64,000 nucleotides of DNA from Papio anubis (lineage: Eukaryota > Chordata > Mammalia > Primates > Cercopithecidae), in assembly GCF_008728515.1 (NCBI RefSeq), contig NC_044976.1, forward strand, positions 214,149,467 to 214,213,466, given 5' to 3'. Positions 11,105 through 23,219 of this stretch are shown here, piece after piece. The notes beneath the pieces were generated by a model. The model saw nothing but the letters and a program-made list of their open reading frames with translations, did no database searches and was not told where the DNA came from. Position 1 is the first letter of the stretch, and each line of letters begins with the position of its first letter. Position numbers and translations under genes: made by a program.

Positions 11105-11580
11105 AAAATTGGGACTAGTGACTCCTTTCTTCCTTCCGTTTTCTCCCTTTTGGAATGGGAATGTCTATACATTTTATTCTCTGCCTGTTCCACTATTATA
11201 TTTTGGGAGCATCCTATATACACTTTTCTCCATTTTGCCTTTTTCACTAATAGTGTATCCTGGAGTGCATTCTGTGGCAGTATATAGAAATATTCCTCAC
11301 TTCTTTCTTTAGCTGAATAGTCTTCCTTGTGTGGATGTACCATAATTTATTCAACCTATTAATGGCACTTGGTTATTTTTAGTCTTTTGCTGTTATAAAA
11401 AGTATTGTAATGAATAACCCTGTACATCTTTTTATTTTTGCCACTGTATCTGTACACTTGATTTTCTAGAAGAGGGACTGCTGGATTGGAGCTTAAATGC
11501 AAAATTCATTTTGCTATATAAACCAAATACTATTTGATCACTAGTCACCTAAGAAATACATTTTGCATTGTGACCCAGTT
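11105..11580 (-). mobile_element. Old L1 fragment, antisense
   Basis: gtgtggatgtaccataattt, tgctgttataaaaagtattg and ctagaagagggactgctgga match the antisense L1 3' coding/UTR region. The 152-codon frame covering it is not an intact L1 ORF. Confidence 0.6.
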
Positions 11581-11719
11581 TCCACACACACAGGCACATA
11601 ACTAAGATGTGTCATGGTTACCTTGCTACCTACAATCTGTTTTGCTTTAAAAATTCAGGTAGCGATACTCAATGACCTACTAATGGGTCATGACTCAAGG
11701 TTTTAAAAACATTGGCTTG

Positions 11720-12012
11720 GCCCGGCATGGTGGCTCACGCCTGTAATCCTGGCACTTTGGGAGGCAGAAGCAGGCTGATCACCTGAGGTCAGGAGTTTGA
11801 GACCCGCCCAGCCAACATGGTGAAACCCTGTCTCTACTAAAAATAAAATTAGCCAAGTGTGGTGGTGCATGCCTATGATCCCAGCTACTCAGGAGGCTGA
11901 GGCTGGAGAATCGCTTGAACTGGGAAGCAGGGGTTGCAGCGAGTCCAGAGCGTACCACTGCACTCCAGCCTGAGTAACAGACTAAGACTACATCTCAAAA
12001 AAAAAAAAAAAA
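11720..12012 (+). mobile_element. AluS with target duplication
   Basis: attggcttg at 11711-11719 and 12013-12021. Confidence 0.94.
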
Positions 12013-12014
12013 TT

Positions 12015-12200
12015 GGCTTGACCAAGGATTGGTACACTTTTATTTGAAAGAGCCAGGTAATATTTTAGGCTTGTGGACTATTCATGGTCCCAACTCTGCC
12101 TCTGCCATTGTAGCCTAAGAGGCATAGGCAATACATAAACAAATAGACACAGCTATGTTTCAGTAAAACTTTATCTACAAAACCAGGTGGCTACAGATAG
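12015..12200 (-). mobile_element. Second copy of the same hAT-type repeat
   Basis: Reverse-orientation partial copy: gccaggtaatattttaggc, catttacataaacaaat-like text and cagtaaaactttatctac mirror the element at 3138-3866. It directly follows an Alu tail. Confidence 0.7.
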
Positions 12201-12437
12201 GACTCTGTTTTAGGCTAATCAAGCCACACCCTCAGGGGTTGGAATGAAGTCAGCTTCACCTGTAGCACTTGGATATATGGAGGAGGGTAGATTACTGAAT
12301 GAAATTAGGACTCGGGAAGGAGAATGAGGGAAATGGCTGTTGAATAGGCAACAGTCACTATCACTTTAGATAGTCTTAGTCACGACTTACATGATTAACC
12401 TCTAAATATGCAGATAACCCTAAATATGTCCCAGTGC

Positions 12438-12743
12438 TTTTTTTTTTTTTTGGTGAGACAAAGTCTTGCTCTGTCACCCAGGCTGGAGTGCAGTGGCATG
12501 ATCTTGGCTCACTGCAACCTCTGCCTCCTGGGTTCAAGCAATTCTCCTGCCTCATCCTCCTGAGTAGCTGTGATTACAGGTGTGGGCCACCACACCTGGC
12601 TGATTTTTGTATTTTTAGTAGAGACGAGGTTTCACTATGTTGGCCAGGCTGGTCTCGAACTGCTGACCTCAAGTGATCCACCTACCTCCGCCTTCCAAAG
12701 TGCTGGGGTTACAGGTGTAAGATACCACTTCACCTGCCCGGCC
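12438..12743 (-). mobile_element. AluS, full length
   Basis: T run at 12438 to cacctgcccggcc, with a short insertion in the head (gataccacttcacctgcc). Confidence 0.92.
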
Positions 12744-12789
12744 TGTTTGGCAGCATTTTTAAGAGCAGATGTAGTTGATATACACATTT

Positions 12790-13079
12790 TTGTTTTTGAG
12801 ATGGAATCTCACTGTGTCATCCAGGCTGTAGTGCAGTGGCACAGTCTTGGCTCTCTGCAGCTTCAACCTCCTGGGCCCAAGTAATCCCCCTGCCCTAGCC
12901 TCCCAAGTAGCTGAGGCTACAGGCACACACCACCACACCCAGTGAGAATGTGTGTGTGTGTATAAACAAGGTCTTACTATGTTGCCCAGGCTGGTCTTGA
13001 ACTCCTGGCCTCAAGTAATCCTCCTGCGGTGGACTTCCAAAGTACAGAGATTACAGGCATGAGCCACCGTGCCTGGCCT
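12790..13079 (-). mobile_element. AluJ with internal (GT)n
   Basis: Diverged copy; a gtgtgtgtgtgt microsatellite grew at 12949-12961 in its middle A-rich position. Confidence 0.88.
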
Positions 13080-13120
13080 CATGTACACATTCTTCAATTT
13101 ATTGATTTTATTTTTTTCTG

Positions 13121-13408
13121 TTGTTTTGAGATGGAGTCTTGCTCTGTCGCCCAGGCTGGAGTGCAGTGGCGTGATCTCGGCTCACTGCAAGCTCTGCCTC
13201 CCGGGTTCATGCCATTCTCCTGCCTCAGCCTCCTGAATAGCTGGGACCACAGGCGCCTGCCACCATGCGCGGCTAATTTTTTGTATTTTTAGTAGAGACG
13301 GGGTTTCACCGTGTTAGCCAGGATGGTCTCGATCTCCTGACCTGGTGATCCGCCCGTCTCGGCCTCCCAAAGTGCTGAGATTACAGGCTTGAGCCACCGC
13401 ACCCGGCC
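13121..13408 (-). mobile_element. AluY/YR-like
   Basis: ctcactgcaagctctgcc and caggcttgagccaccgcacc place it with the young lineage. Confidence 0.92.
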
Positions 13409-13542
13409 TACTTTTTGTATTTTTAGTAGAGACGGGGTTTCACCATGTTAGCCAGGATGGTCTCGATCTCCTGACCTCGTGATCTGCCCTTCTCGGCCTC
13501 CCAAAGTGCTGGGATTACAGGCGTGAGCCACTGCACCTGGCC
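13409..13542 (-). mobile_element. Alu left-arm fragment
   Basis: ctttttgtatttttagtaga to gccactgcacctggcc. It directly abuts the previous Alu, probably an older copy partly replaced. Confidence 0.88.
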
Positions 13543-13544
13543 CA

Positions 13545-14240
13545 AATATTTTTAAGTGTCTCCCTGTCTGTACTCCCAGGCAGTGTGATAGGTGCTTGGT
13601 AATCAAAAGTGGTTAGCACATACTACCTTCCCTCAAGTGAGACCATCTCACTTTCCCTGTAGTTAAGACAGAGACATACTATTTAAAATAAATGTAATAA
13701 CCATTAAGAGTTAGGACTAAACTTTTAGGAGAAAAGGTACACGTTGTATAATTATAGGTGCCAGCTTATTAAATTTTAGCTAATTTTTAGACATCAGGTT
13801 CTTTGAAACCTCTTTCCAAAGTTATTACCTACAATATGCAGATATCTAAGATGGTACTCTGAGATCACATGATCATAATCTTGGGTATAATTGGAGGCAA
13901 AAACAACAAAGTGGCAGTGGGGCATGAATGGAAGCCCAGTCCATTGTCTGCACAAGAGGAAGAGGATAATAAAGAATAAAGTTAGGGGCATAGAATAGAC
14001 CCAGTTCTTACTATTTGAAATAGGAGTGGGGGAAGGGTTCAGGAGTCCTAAGGAAAGTGTAAGGGCGGGAAGTGGGAAATACAGACACAGATCAGTCAGC
14101 GGGGAGGGTTCCTCCTGGCACCGGTTTCTGCCCCTGCTAGTGTCTTCAGACTGAAGCGTGGCCAGGCTTCCATGCCTTGTCTGACTCCAGGCCTGCTTCC
14201 GCAGAGGAGTCACGGAGCCAGGTCTTCATTTGGGAAAACG
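13545..14240. other. DESI2 intron, no recognised content
   Basis: Single-copy-like. A minus-strand 139-codon frame (13794-14213) shows no family resemblance. Confidence 0.45.
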
Positions 14241-14254
14241 TGTGTGTGTGTGTC

Positions 14255-14537
14255 TCTCTCGGAGTCTCACTCTGTTGCCTAGGCTGGAGTGCAGTGGTGT
14301 GATCTCAGCTCACTGCAACCTCTGCCTCCCAGGTTCAGGCGATTCTCCTGCCCCAGCCTCCCGAGTAGCTGGGAATACTGGTGTGCACCACCATGCCCTG
14401 CTCATTTTTTGTATTTTTAGTAGAGACGGGGTTTCATCATACTGGCCAGTCTGGTCTCGAACTCCTGATCTCGTAATCCGCCAGCCTCAGCCTCCCAAAG
14501 TCCTGGGATTACAGGCGTGAGCCACTGCACCTGGCCC
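14255..14537 (-). mobile_element. AluS, full length, after a (GT)n tract
   Basis: gtgtgtgtgtgtctctct precedes it at 14240-14258. Head at gccactgcacctggcc. It is the last Alu before the 7.2 kb Alu-free block. Confidence 0.92.
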
Positions 14538-15136
14538 ATACTCTTTTTTTTTTTTCCTTTTGAGACACTATCACCCAGTCTGTTTTTTCTGGACCAGGAT
14601 GAGCTCCTTGAAACAAGTGAGTCAGGGAGAGAAGTAAAGGGGTAAAATGTAGACCAGGAAAAATGGAGTGATAGACACTGGAGGAAAGGGGAAAGTCGAA
14701 AAGAATCTGTGAAAAAGGAGAATTCACAAATAGGAAAACATCCAAGATTGACTCTTCCAATTGCCTGGGGCTTCTGTTACTCTAATAATACACTGTATTA
14801 ACAAGCGTCTTCTATGTGTTCAAAGTGCTTTTCAGTGTGTCTCACAGCAGTTGCAGAGATCAAAGAAAGGAGCCAAGTGAAATTAGTTCGATTTCAGATA
14901 TGAAAAGTAAGCAACTCGACAAGGTTCTTTAGAAAGGAAGGAATGGAGCCAACAGTAGGGACCCTAGGTCCTGAGTCAAGCTGCTTGTTATCAAAAGCCT
15001 GGAGTAACACCACTGAAGGCTACTCTGCAGTGGCTTCTCTGTAAGCCACCTCCTTCCTCCCACCCTCCACTCCCTGGCAGTGGACCAGGTAATCTTAACC
15101 TCTCTTACCTAATACAGAACTCTTTCTCTTCTGTAG

Positions 15137-15370
15137 ATTCTCTGTGGGAAAGAGATTCCTCGCTGGATCAATCGACTTGCCTACTTCAGCTCCTGTATAC
15201 CCTTTCTACAGAGTTGCCTCCCGAAGGAGTGGCTCACGCCCGCAGCCCTGCAGTCTAGTGTCAGCCAAGAGCTCCAGGATGAACTGGAGGAAGCAGAGGA
15301 TGCTGCCGCATCCGCTTCCGTGGCAAGCGCTGCAGCAGGCTCCAGACCCGGGCGCCACACTAAACTATAA
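15137..15370 (+). CDS. DESI2: DESI2 terminal coding exon
   Basis: Encodes the C-terminal 77 residues (118-194) and a TAA stop at 15368-15370. The frame starts ILCGKEIPRWINRLAYFSSC, continues through PFLQSCLPKEWLTPAALQ and the acidic stretch QELQDELEEAEDAAAS, and ends SRPGRHTKL. With 70 residues upstream and 47 in the previous exon this gives 194 residues, the known DESI2 length. The first half closes the isopeptidase fold. The acidic, alanine-rich and basic tail is low-complexity and probably disordered. The reading frame is intact. An overlapping frame at 15144-15437 is a shadow. Confidence 0.96.
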   Translation: MLCGKEIPRWINRLAYFSSCIPFLQSCLPKEWLTPAALQSSVSQELQDELEEAEDAAASASVASAAAGSRPGRHTKL

Positions 15371-18300
15371 ATGTCTCCAAAGTCACACATTCAGAACTGT
15401 CTCTGGCAGTCGAATATCACTAGAGAAAAGTCAATAGAGAAGCATCCTTTGGATATTTTGTATGCAAAGATGGCTCTCCCCCAAATCCCAGTTTTTCAGC
15501 TCAGGATTATATTTGTAATAAAAAAAAAAAAAATCACTTGGCGCAGGAGGGAGAACTTTGTAAGAAGCTGCCCTCTGTTTTTTTTACCCACTCGTCAATC
15601 TGGATTTACTTCTTCTGTTTTATACAAGCTCTGTTAAGTTATGTTTACAGTATTTTGTATCGCTGTTTACAAATCTTGCATGGACTCCTGCCACGTGAAA
15701 GAGAAAATCTTCGTGTCTTCAAAAATTAGGCAGGTAATCTTTGTATACTTCTGACAATTGCCAGATCTATGGCATAAATAATAGGCACACAAAAAGGTAC
15801 TTAAACAGTTATAGTCACCATCACCTGCTTAAGAATGGTCTTTTAGATTTGTGTTTGTTTTGTTCAAGTTGTTGGCACCAGGATGCAGAGAACCAGACTG
15901 GCCTGAGGTGAAGGAGCACACAGCCCTGAGGGCTTGGAACCCTGGGTCCAGTTCCTCTTCACACCCCCTTCCACTCTGAGTAGCACATCTCCCCAGGTGC
16001 CCATGGAACACCTGCTTTCATCCCAACTATCCGTCCACCTAGGCGGGGTGATGTGTTCTTACGTCTCTGACTTTGATGCCACTCATTCTATCGTTTAGAT
16101 GTTTTTCATTCAAGATATTCTTGGTAGTAACTGACAAATGTGTTGCACATGCATTGGGGGAGGGGCTTCATTTTTATTTTAATACACACGTGTTTCCTCC
16201 TTGCACAGGATTTTGATGGCGTAGAAATATCCTAAGTGATAGCCTTCCAAGTTAGCAGTGAGTTGACATTCAACTGCTTTTAACTATTCAGGCTACCTTT
16301 TATACTAAACCTTGAAAACTAGAATCTAAAGTCCACCCCAAAAAGGTAGTTCTTTGATATTTTATACTCTTTATGTACTATATCAGAAAGAGTATGTTGG
16401 CGTTTGTCATGGGAGTCATTTCACGTCATAATAGAATGCCTAGTCTCATTGACCGATCGTTAAAAAAATCATATTTGTGTGTCTTAAGATTCATATTTAT
16501 ATGTTCTCTCAAATGTATGTCTCTTACGTAACATACTCTAAGAATGAAATTGTCACCACAGATAAATCCTTGTTAGCAAGGAATCTGTCTGCTCCAGTCT
16601 ACTCCTAGTTTGACCCTTGGATGTAAGAACCAAGTCATTACATGTCAAATTCAATTTTTCTGCCTTAAGAATGAATGTCCTACGTAAAATATTGGATGCA
16701 GTGTAAAATTATCCAAGGCAGTGACTTCAGCTTTATATATATAAAATATAGTTTTAAAGTTATTGACATTTATTTAAACTTTTAGATTGGATTGTTTGCT
16801 ATTGCTCTGTGTGAGGATACATAATCTTTCAGTAAACTATATTTTTAACTTTTCCATAAGCTGATTTTGATTCATTTTATTAATGTAAGCACACCCTGTT
16901 CATAGGGAAAATAAACCTTGGGTTATAAGCATTGGCCTGAGGACAATGAAGCCACTTAACCTGATTTATACTTTCGACTGCTCTGTTTCCAGAGAGGAAA
17001 GCCTTTACAAATCACTCTGAGTTCTTTAGGGGGCAGAACGCTTGTTTCAAGAGGTGTGACAGAAGAAAGGAATATATGAGCGTAATGAGATGTCGACTTG
17101 GTTCAGGTCTAAAATTGAGATACGGGCAAAACACTAAGGCGCTAGCAGTGACTTGTTCACTAAAAAGAGTCCTATCCCCAAAACCCAGCTTAGTGCAAAG
17201 CCTTGGATACAGTTTGCTTGTAATATTTTTAATAATGTGAGGAGTACAGTTTTTTTCTAATTCATTCAAGTACATATGATTGAAACCTGGGCTACTGACA
17301 CACACAGTAGCCATTAGTCAGACACTTCTTGGTGAATATCAGCAACATCCCATCCGTGCTTAACCAGAATCCAGCGAGTCAGCACACAAGTGATTTTATT
17401 ATTGTGTCGTATTTACTTTCATCTGCAGCATTTGGAGTTTAAAAATAATGCAAAGGGTTCTAGTAAAAATAGTGTCCTAAGGCCAATTACCATACTAACA
17501 ATCAGCAGATAAAATTCTGGACATGAGACTCCTTATAATCTAATTATACCTGAGGTTGAGAAATGAATGTCTTCCTTTAGAAAATTTCATTCAAGTCAGG
17601 TTCTTCTCTACAGTTCAAAATTGAGAATGGATTTAATGAACTAGCATTTAGCCAGCTTTTTCTTGCCCTTGGAGAAAAAGAATCATTCTCAACCTGATCT
17701 CTGTTAAGAAAAATCCTAGATGAACAATCTGGTCATGAATATACATATGGTACGGAGTCTCTCTGTTGTAACCAGGTGGACATACTTCTCATGGTGGGGT
17801 GGACAGTAATACATGTTAGAGGGTCAGAAGCTTCTGGTTTCTGCTGTTTGTTTTAAATACCCTTGGGGTTTTTTTTCACCCTTACAAGGGGAGCATCAGC
17901 TTTGGAAAGTGTAACTGTTGGAGTATAGAAGGCAGTGGTGTATGATCTTAGCCTCTTCCTGATGCCTGAATCCAGCCAGCTGTTGCTCTGACCCACAGCA
18001 ATAGAGCAAGTTACCCATCACCAGCATTTGTACAGAGCAGGGAATTCTGGTTTTAGTCCATTGGTAGCATTGTGTGTATGAGGAGATTCAGCACCACAGA
18101 CAGCTAGCTGCAGGACTCGATATCCATGGCTTCTTTCCATCACAAAACGGGTAGAAACACATTCACTGCTTCAGGTTCTAATCTGTGTGTCTCCTTATGA
18201 CTCCATTTCTGTAGGATACTCTGTAACTTTGATATATGCTGTATTTTCTTTAAAAGATTTAGATTTTTGTTCAGCAAGCTAGCCATACAACCATTGTATC

Positions 18301-18600
18301 TCTTCCTCATCAGTATGGTTTTAGAGCACAGCTCAGTTATTAGGCTTTCATTGTCTACTCTTTCAATACATGTACATCTTTACTGTTTGAAAGGTGTTAC
18401 AGCTGTCGAAGAATCCTTATGGACCTGAAGATAATTTCTTGTGAAGTTGAATGCAAGTGTACTGTCATTCATAGTGTTTATATCACAATACCAGGAATCT
18501 TCACTTTTGCTACCTTGATATAGCATTGGGCTATCATGTTACAACATTGAAATACATTGATTTATTAAAAAAAATACTTTTATAAGAAATGTTTTATAGT
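15371..18600 (+). other. DESI2: DESI2 3' UTR (probable extent)
   Basis: AT-rich single-copy sequence directly follows the stop and contains no Alu, L1 or LTR. Possible poly(A) hexamers are AATAAA at 15517-15522, followed by a genomic A run, AATAAA at 16910-16915, and ATTAAA near 18564. The last has a GT-rich tract (tgttgtgtatttgtgttggg) about 60 bases later. I place the distal end near 18.6 kb by inference. The true end cannot be read from sequence alone, and a shorter isoform ending near 16.93 kb is equally plausible. Confidence 0.6.
16910..16915 (+). terminator. DESI2: Candidate poly(A) signal of DESI2 (proximal isoform)
   Basis: Canonical AATAAA inside the long 3' UTR, about 1.54 kb after the stop. 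The next 60 bases are only modestly GT-rich, so it may be weak. A second hexamer at 15517-15522 runs into a stretch of A and could instead cause internal priming artefacts in cDNA libraries. Confidence 0.4.
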
Positions 18601-20380
18601 GCTTTCTGACTTTCGGATTACAACTGTTGTGTATTTGTGTTGGGCGGGGTGGGGAGGTATATTTTTAAAACCCAAGGCTCCCATGTGCTCAGCAGGAGCA
18701 TGACAGCCAGCCCCCTCCATCCTGTCTTCCTCTCACAGGCACATGCACCTGTATTCACCTGCATTCCTCTTGTGCGCAGATCTGTGGGCCAGTGCCTTAG
18801 CTGTCGGAGAGCATAGCCACACCTGCTCACAGGTAGGAGTGCCAGCCCTGGCTTCTGGGAAATGGAGGCAGAAGGGCAAGCTAGAATGGACTCCTTCCCC
18901 GAAGTGCAGGGGACAGACCTGCAGAGGAATAGCCCCGACACATGCACACACACTCCCTTGTCTTGAAGCAGCAAAGCAAGCAGGAGCCTGAGTGAATGAG
19001 CTCCTCATTTCCCACGGACCTGTCCTCCAATGCTTGGCACCTCCAACCTGCCCCTTCCCCTTTCTCCTCCACTGGCCTTTCTGCACACTGTGGAGTCATA
19101 GTTTCCTCTACTAATTCAAAAATTTCTCTTGAATCAACTATTGTTAAATAAATGAATACCAGCCTTTTGTGACCCGTCAATGCCTGTCCGCTCTGCTAAG
19201 CAAGAATGATCTATGTACAACTTACTTGTTCTGGCCTCCAGAGCAATAAGCAAAGGGGAGCTCTTCCCCCAGGCTAACACAGGTTCCTAATACTCTCACA
19301 AGGAGGTTACAAATTCAAATCTGGTAAAGCAACTTCAGGATCTTGCTTGGAGAAAGAATGCCAAGTATCTGGAGGACAGTGGTCTTTTGTTGTGTATTTT
19401 TCATTACCTGCTCCTGAAGTTCTCCTAATCACCCAGATATTGACCTTGTTCTATAATAACTTTGCAGAAGTCAGTGCTAATAAAGATTAACAGCTTCTGG
19501 CTATACTTTCAGGAATTAAATCAGTGGCAGAGAGCTACTTACTTACTTACTGAGTCAAAGCCCAGAGCATTGCTGAGGCCTCTCATACCTGCCCCTCGGT
19601 CATTCCTTCCTGTCAAAGCCAACAGGGGACGTAAAGAGCCTCCGCTCACCATACTCGGAAGCATTCATCCTGCTGGGAGTAGATGAGCCCCTCTGTATTC
19701 TGGAACCCTGTCGTGATCTGGGAAGGTGTCACAGTCCCATGCTGGTGAGGACTGGTGTAGAATCCCCATCTATGAGCGCCTCCCTGACACCTGACCCCCT
19801 CCCTTAGGAACAGTTGCCTAGTTCTAAGCAAGCCACTGGCTACCAGACTGTTTCCTTCACACCCCAGACTTCTAGGTGACCTGTGGGATTTATACCTGGG
19901 CAGCCTTCAGGTACATGTGAAGCCCCACCCATGAGGCTGTCTTCGCAGCCTTGTAAATATGTAGACTTGGGAGTGAAGTTCCCAAAGCCGCTACACCAGG
20001 CTCCTCAAAGTGGAGTGGAGTGAATGAGGCCTGCATTGCTCCACTGGAAGAAGAAGATGCATTTGATAGGGAAGTGAAGAACCAATCAGACTAAGAAAAG
20101 CAGTTGGGTCTACCTAGCGCTCTCAGTCTACGTGGCCAGTGCATATCCACTTCAGCGGGGCCGGGATTTTCAGATCAAAACACCAGAAGAAGATGTATGG
20201 GAGCCAGGCCACAAGACTCAGGCATAAACAAAGACTGAGCAAAACTCTCAAGCCTTCCTCTCCCTCTGCCAGGATCGGTGAGTAGGTGCCACAGAAATAC
20301 CCTGGCATTACCCCCTGGCAAGCAGTTAATGATCCACAGAAGGTCACGTTGTGGGTTTTGATGACGAAACAAAAAAAATG
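18601..20380. other. Single-copy sequence downstream of DESI2
   Basis: No recognisable repeat or gene. It contains a GT/G-rich tract at 18626-18655 and an AATAAA at 19147-19152 that could end a longer DESI2 transcript. The short open frames here are unsupported. Confidence 0.4.
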
Positions 20381-20394
20381 AAAATCTTTACCTC

Positions 20395-20565
20395 TGCTTT
20401 GTGCTTGGACCCATGCTGAGTACTACACACATTATTTCATTTAATTCTCACAACAGCCTATGACATCATTCCTGCTTTACACAAAGACAGTTGCCCAAGA
20501 CCACACAGATGGCATAGGGAAGGCCCATATTTGAACTCAGCCAATTCTAAAGCATCTCTTCTTTC
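20395..20565 (+). mobile_element. MIR SINE
   Basis: Well-preserved MIR: attatttcatttaattctca, agttgcccaagaccacacag and aggcccatatttgaactcag in order. Confidence 0.85.
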
Positions 20566-20584
20566 CATGCAAGCACATACTTCT

Positions 20585-20692
20585 CTGAAATGACGAATCT
20601 GCCCACCCCGGGCCTGCTAAATGAGAATCGGCATTTTAGCAAAATCCCCAGGGGATTCACGAGTACGTTCATGTTTAAGAAGCACTGCTGCA
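20585..20692 (-). mobile_element. MER5A-like fragment
   Basis: gaatcggcattttagcaaaa, ccaggggattcacgagtac and aagaagcactgctgc match the second half of reverse MER5A. Confidence 0.65.
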
Positions 20693-21488
20693 TTTCATAA
20701 GACTCGGTTCTGCGTGGTTCCTGGATGAGTTAATGTCAGGCAACCTGAACATGTGGGTATCTGAAGGACCTGCTAGGTGACTCCCCTCCAAAACTCAGTA
20801 GAGGTGCAGTAAGACTTCCTAGATTTTTACTGGGTTTGACTCAAGCTACATAAATTATTCAAGGACTACCCACCCCAATAAACATGAACCATGAATTTGA
20901 ACCCTCTGGTGTTTCTACAGAGAGTAGTTACCTAGAAGCCCCTGATCCATGCACTAAGGATTCAGGACTATTGGCCAACTGAGATCCAACCTCCTGTGAG
21001 AGACCCCCAGGGCCAGGCGCTTCAGGCGGCCATCCTGTTCACTTGAGTCATCACGGAAAGCCCAGGCCCCCCAGGCCATCCATCCCCAGACTCATCCCCA
21101 ACAACTCTCTACATGCCCTTATCTGGCCGGCACCCCTATTCATCCTTGCTGTCCCCCCTTTCCAGTGTGCCCTCTGGAACTCTCAATCTGTGACAGGCAA
21201 ATGACCCAGTAGACTCCATGTTTTCAAATGTTTCTTGACCTTTCTGCTTTACCCGAAACCTGGCTGTCCCTTGAGAATCTGTCTCCCTAAGTGTACCCTC
21301 CATCTCCCAATTGCTGCTTCTAAATAATTTCTCCTCTTCAAGACCTCCAGCTCCAGTGAAACCTGTGCTAGCCAGTTCTATGAGCTACTCCCCTTCATTG
21401 TCCCTCTTCTTGCTCATACTGTCTTTCTCTCCAGCATTTCCCTGTCGTCACTTCTGCACGTTCACGTAGGTGATCTGTCCAATACCCT

Positions 21489-21700
21489 AGCCCAGTGCTT
21501 CTTAACTGTCATCTGGGGCAGGACAATTCTTTGTGCTAGGCAATCCTCCACAATATGAGCCTTATGGCATCTCTGCACCCTCCCTGCACGTTACCAGCCT
21601 TTACCCCCTCCACAGTCTGCAGCATCACGTGTCCTTGCGCACTCCCCATTTCATCCCCCAGGGGATCAGCAGTCCTGACCTCAGCTGAGAACCATTCAAT
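21489..21700 (-). mobile_element. MER20-like hAT fragment
   Basis: Starts cagtgcttcttaactgtcat, has ggacaattctttgtg in the expected place and ends cagctgagaaccattc. Diverged; the call is by resemblance to the remembered MER20 layout. Confidence 0.5.
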
Positions 21701-21760
21701 GTGTTGATTTCATGTCAGCCATTCTTTGAAGCCTTCAACTTTTCATCACTAGTACATTCT

Positions 21761-22057
21761 TTTTTTTTTTTTTTTTAAACGGAGTCTTGCTCTGTTGCCC
21801 AGGCTGGAGTGCAATGGCACGATCTCGGCTCACTGCAACCTGCACCTCCCAGATTCAAGCGACTCCCCTGCCTCCGCCTCCCCAGTAGCTGGGATTACAG
21901 GCACCTGCCACTATGCCCAGCTAATTTTTGTATTTTTAGTAGAGACAAGGTTTTACCATGTTGGTCAGGCTGGTCTTGAACTCCTGACTTCAGGTGATCC
22001 GCCCACCTCGGCCTCCCAAAATGCTGGGATTACAGGCGTGAGCCACCGTGCCCAGCC
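21761..22057 (-). mobile_element. AluS with long target duplication
   Basis: catcactagta(a)cattct occurs at 21744-21760 and 22058-22075. First Alu after the DESI2 3' end. Confidence 0.95.
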
Positions 22058-22079
22058 CATCACTAGTAACATTCTAAAC

Positions 22080-22715
22080 CACTTCTAAAAATCTTAATTT
22101 TAAGCATCACTAACCATGAACTTCCCAGCCCACACTAGTACCCTACATTCCAAGTCTTCGACTTATCAAGATCTCAAATCCATCAATCCTAACATCACCT
22201 CCCTCCCATCTTCGTTTCTCTTTTCACTCGGCCTAAATTCCATGGCCAATAATTCAATCATTTCCTTCTCAGTACCCTCCAGTCCCATGCCCCTTTCTGC
22301 ATTTTAATAGCCTGGCAAACCTGTACTGTTCTGAGACCTCTCTGCATCTGAGACTGATGAGCTAAATGTTGAAGAAAAACCACACAACGAGGCTGACAGA
22401 TTAGAGTTTACTGATCCTGTCCACAAACCTCACAAGGGCACATGACACCACGCCACAGTTTACTACAGTCCCTTGTCAGCCTACTGTCCTGCTCTCCTGG
22501 ATGACACTCATAGCTTCTGTCTTCACCTCTCCCACACCCCCGGACATTTTGCTGAGAATCTCGCTTTACGCTTCAGTGAAAATACAGAGACAACTTAGGC
22601 AATCTCCCAGTCTACAAGCTCACCTGAATTTGTGCCCATCTCTATAAATAAATAAATAATGCCTTGTGAAATATGCATGCAAGAGAATGCATATGTTGGT
22701 TGGTGGGTTGATTTA
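22080..22715. other. Intergenic, unassigned
   Basis: Pyrimidine-rich, possibly an old LINE, but nothing definite. Short (aata)n at 22642-22660. Confidence 0.35.
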
Positions 22716-22717
22716 TT

Positions 22718-23006
22718 TATTTATTTAAGAGGGCATCTCACTCTGCCACCCAGTCTGGAGTGCAATGGTGCAATCTTGGCTCACTGCAACCTCCGCCCCC
22801 TGGGTTCAAGCAATTCTCCTGCCTCAGCCTCCCAGGTAGCTGGGATTACAGGCACGTGTTACCACACGCAGCTAATTTTGTATTTTTAGTAGAGCAGGGT
22901 TTCACCATATTGGCCAAGCTGGTCTCGAACTCCTGACCTCAGGTGATCCGCCTGCCTCAGCCTCCCAAAGCGCTGGGATTACAGGAATGGGCCACCGTGC
23001 CCAGCC
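22718..23006 (-). mobile_element. AluS with (ttta)n tail
   Basis: Tail tttatttatttatttaagag; head gccaccgtgcccagcc. Confidence 0.93.
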
Positions 23007-23219
23007 AGTATATGTACAGTTTAAAAAGTGATAAAATGAACACCTCCCTGAACCTATTTTTTATTCAGCGTAAAAAATAGAACATCAGGAACACATGCAG
23101 GCTTCCCCAGCCGCTTCCTCTTCCCCCACTGGAAGGCGAACCACAATCCTAGTTTTTTGTAATTGTTCCTTTGTGCCTACATGTGCATCCCCGGACAATA
23201 CTGTATGATTTGGTTTTGT

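Larger units (their letters stand above)
986..15136 (+). other. DESI2: DESI2 last intron
   Basis: This 14.15 kb intron starts GTAAAC and ends in a pyrimidine-rich acceptor, ctctt ctgtag, at 15136. It is phase 0, falling between glutamate 117 and isoleucine 118. It is packed with transposon fossils listed separately: about 15 Alus in both orientations, MIR and MER5A pieces, two copies of a hAT-type repeat, an RPL37 pseudogene, LINE pieces and two copies of one LTR family. I see no extra conserved exon inside it. Confidence 0.93.

Noticed and set aside
10885..11343. 152-codon minus-strand frame
   Set aside because: Half of it lies in an old antisense L1 fragment, the rest in a G-run; no recognisable L1 ORF or other domain.
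15144..15437. 97-codon frame overlapping the last DESI2 exon
   Set aside because: Out of frame with the recognised DESI2 protein.
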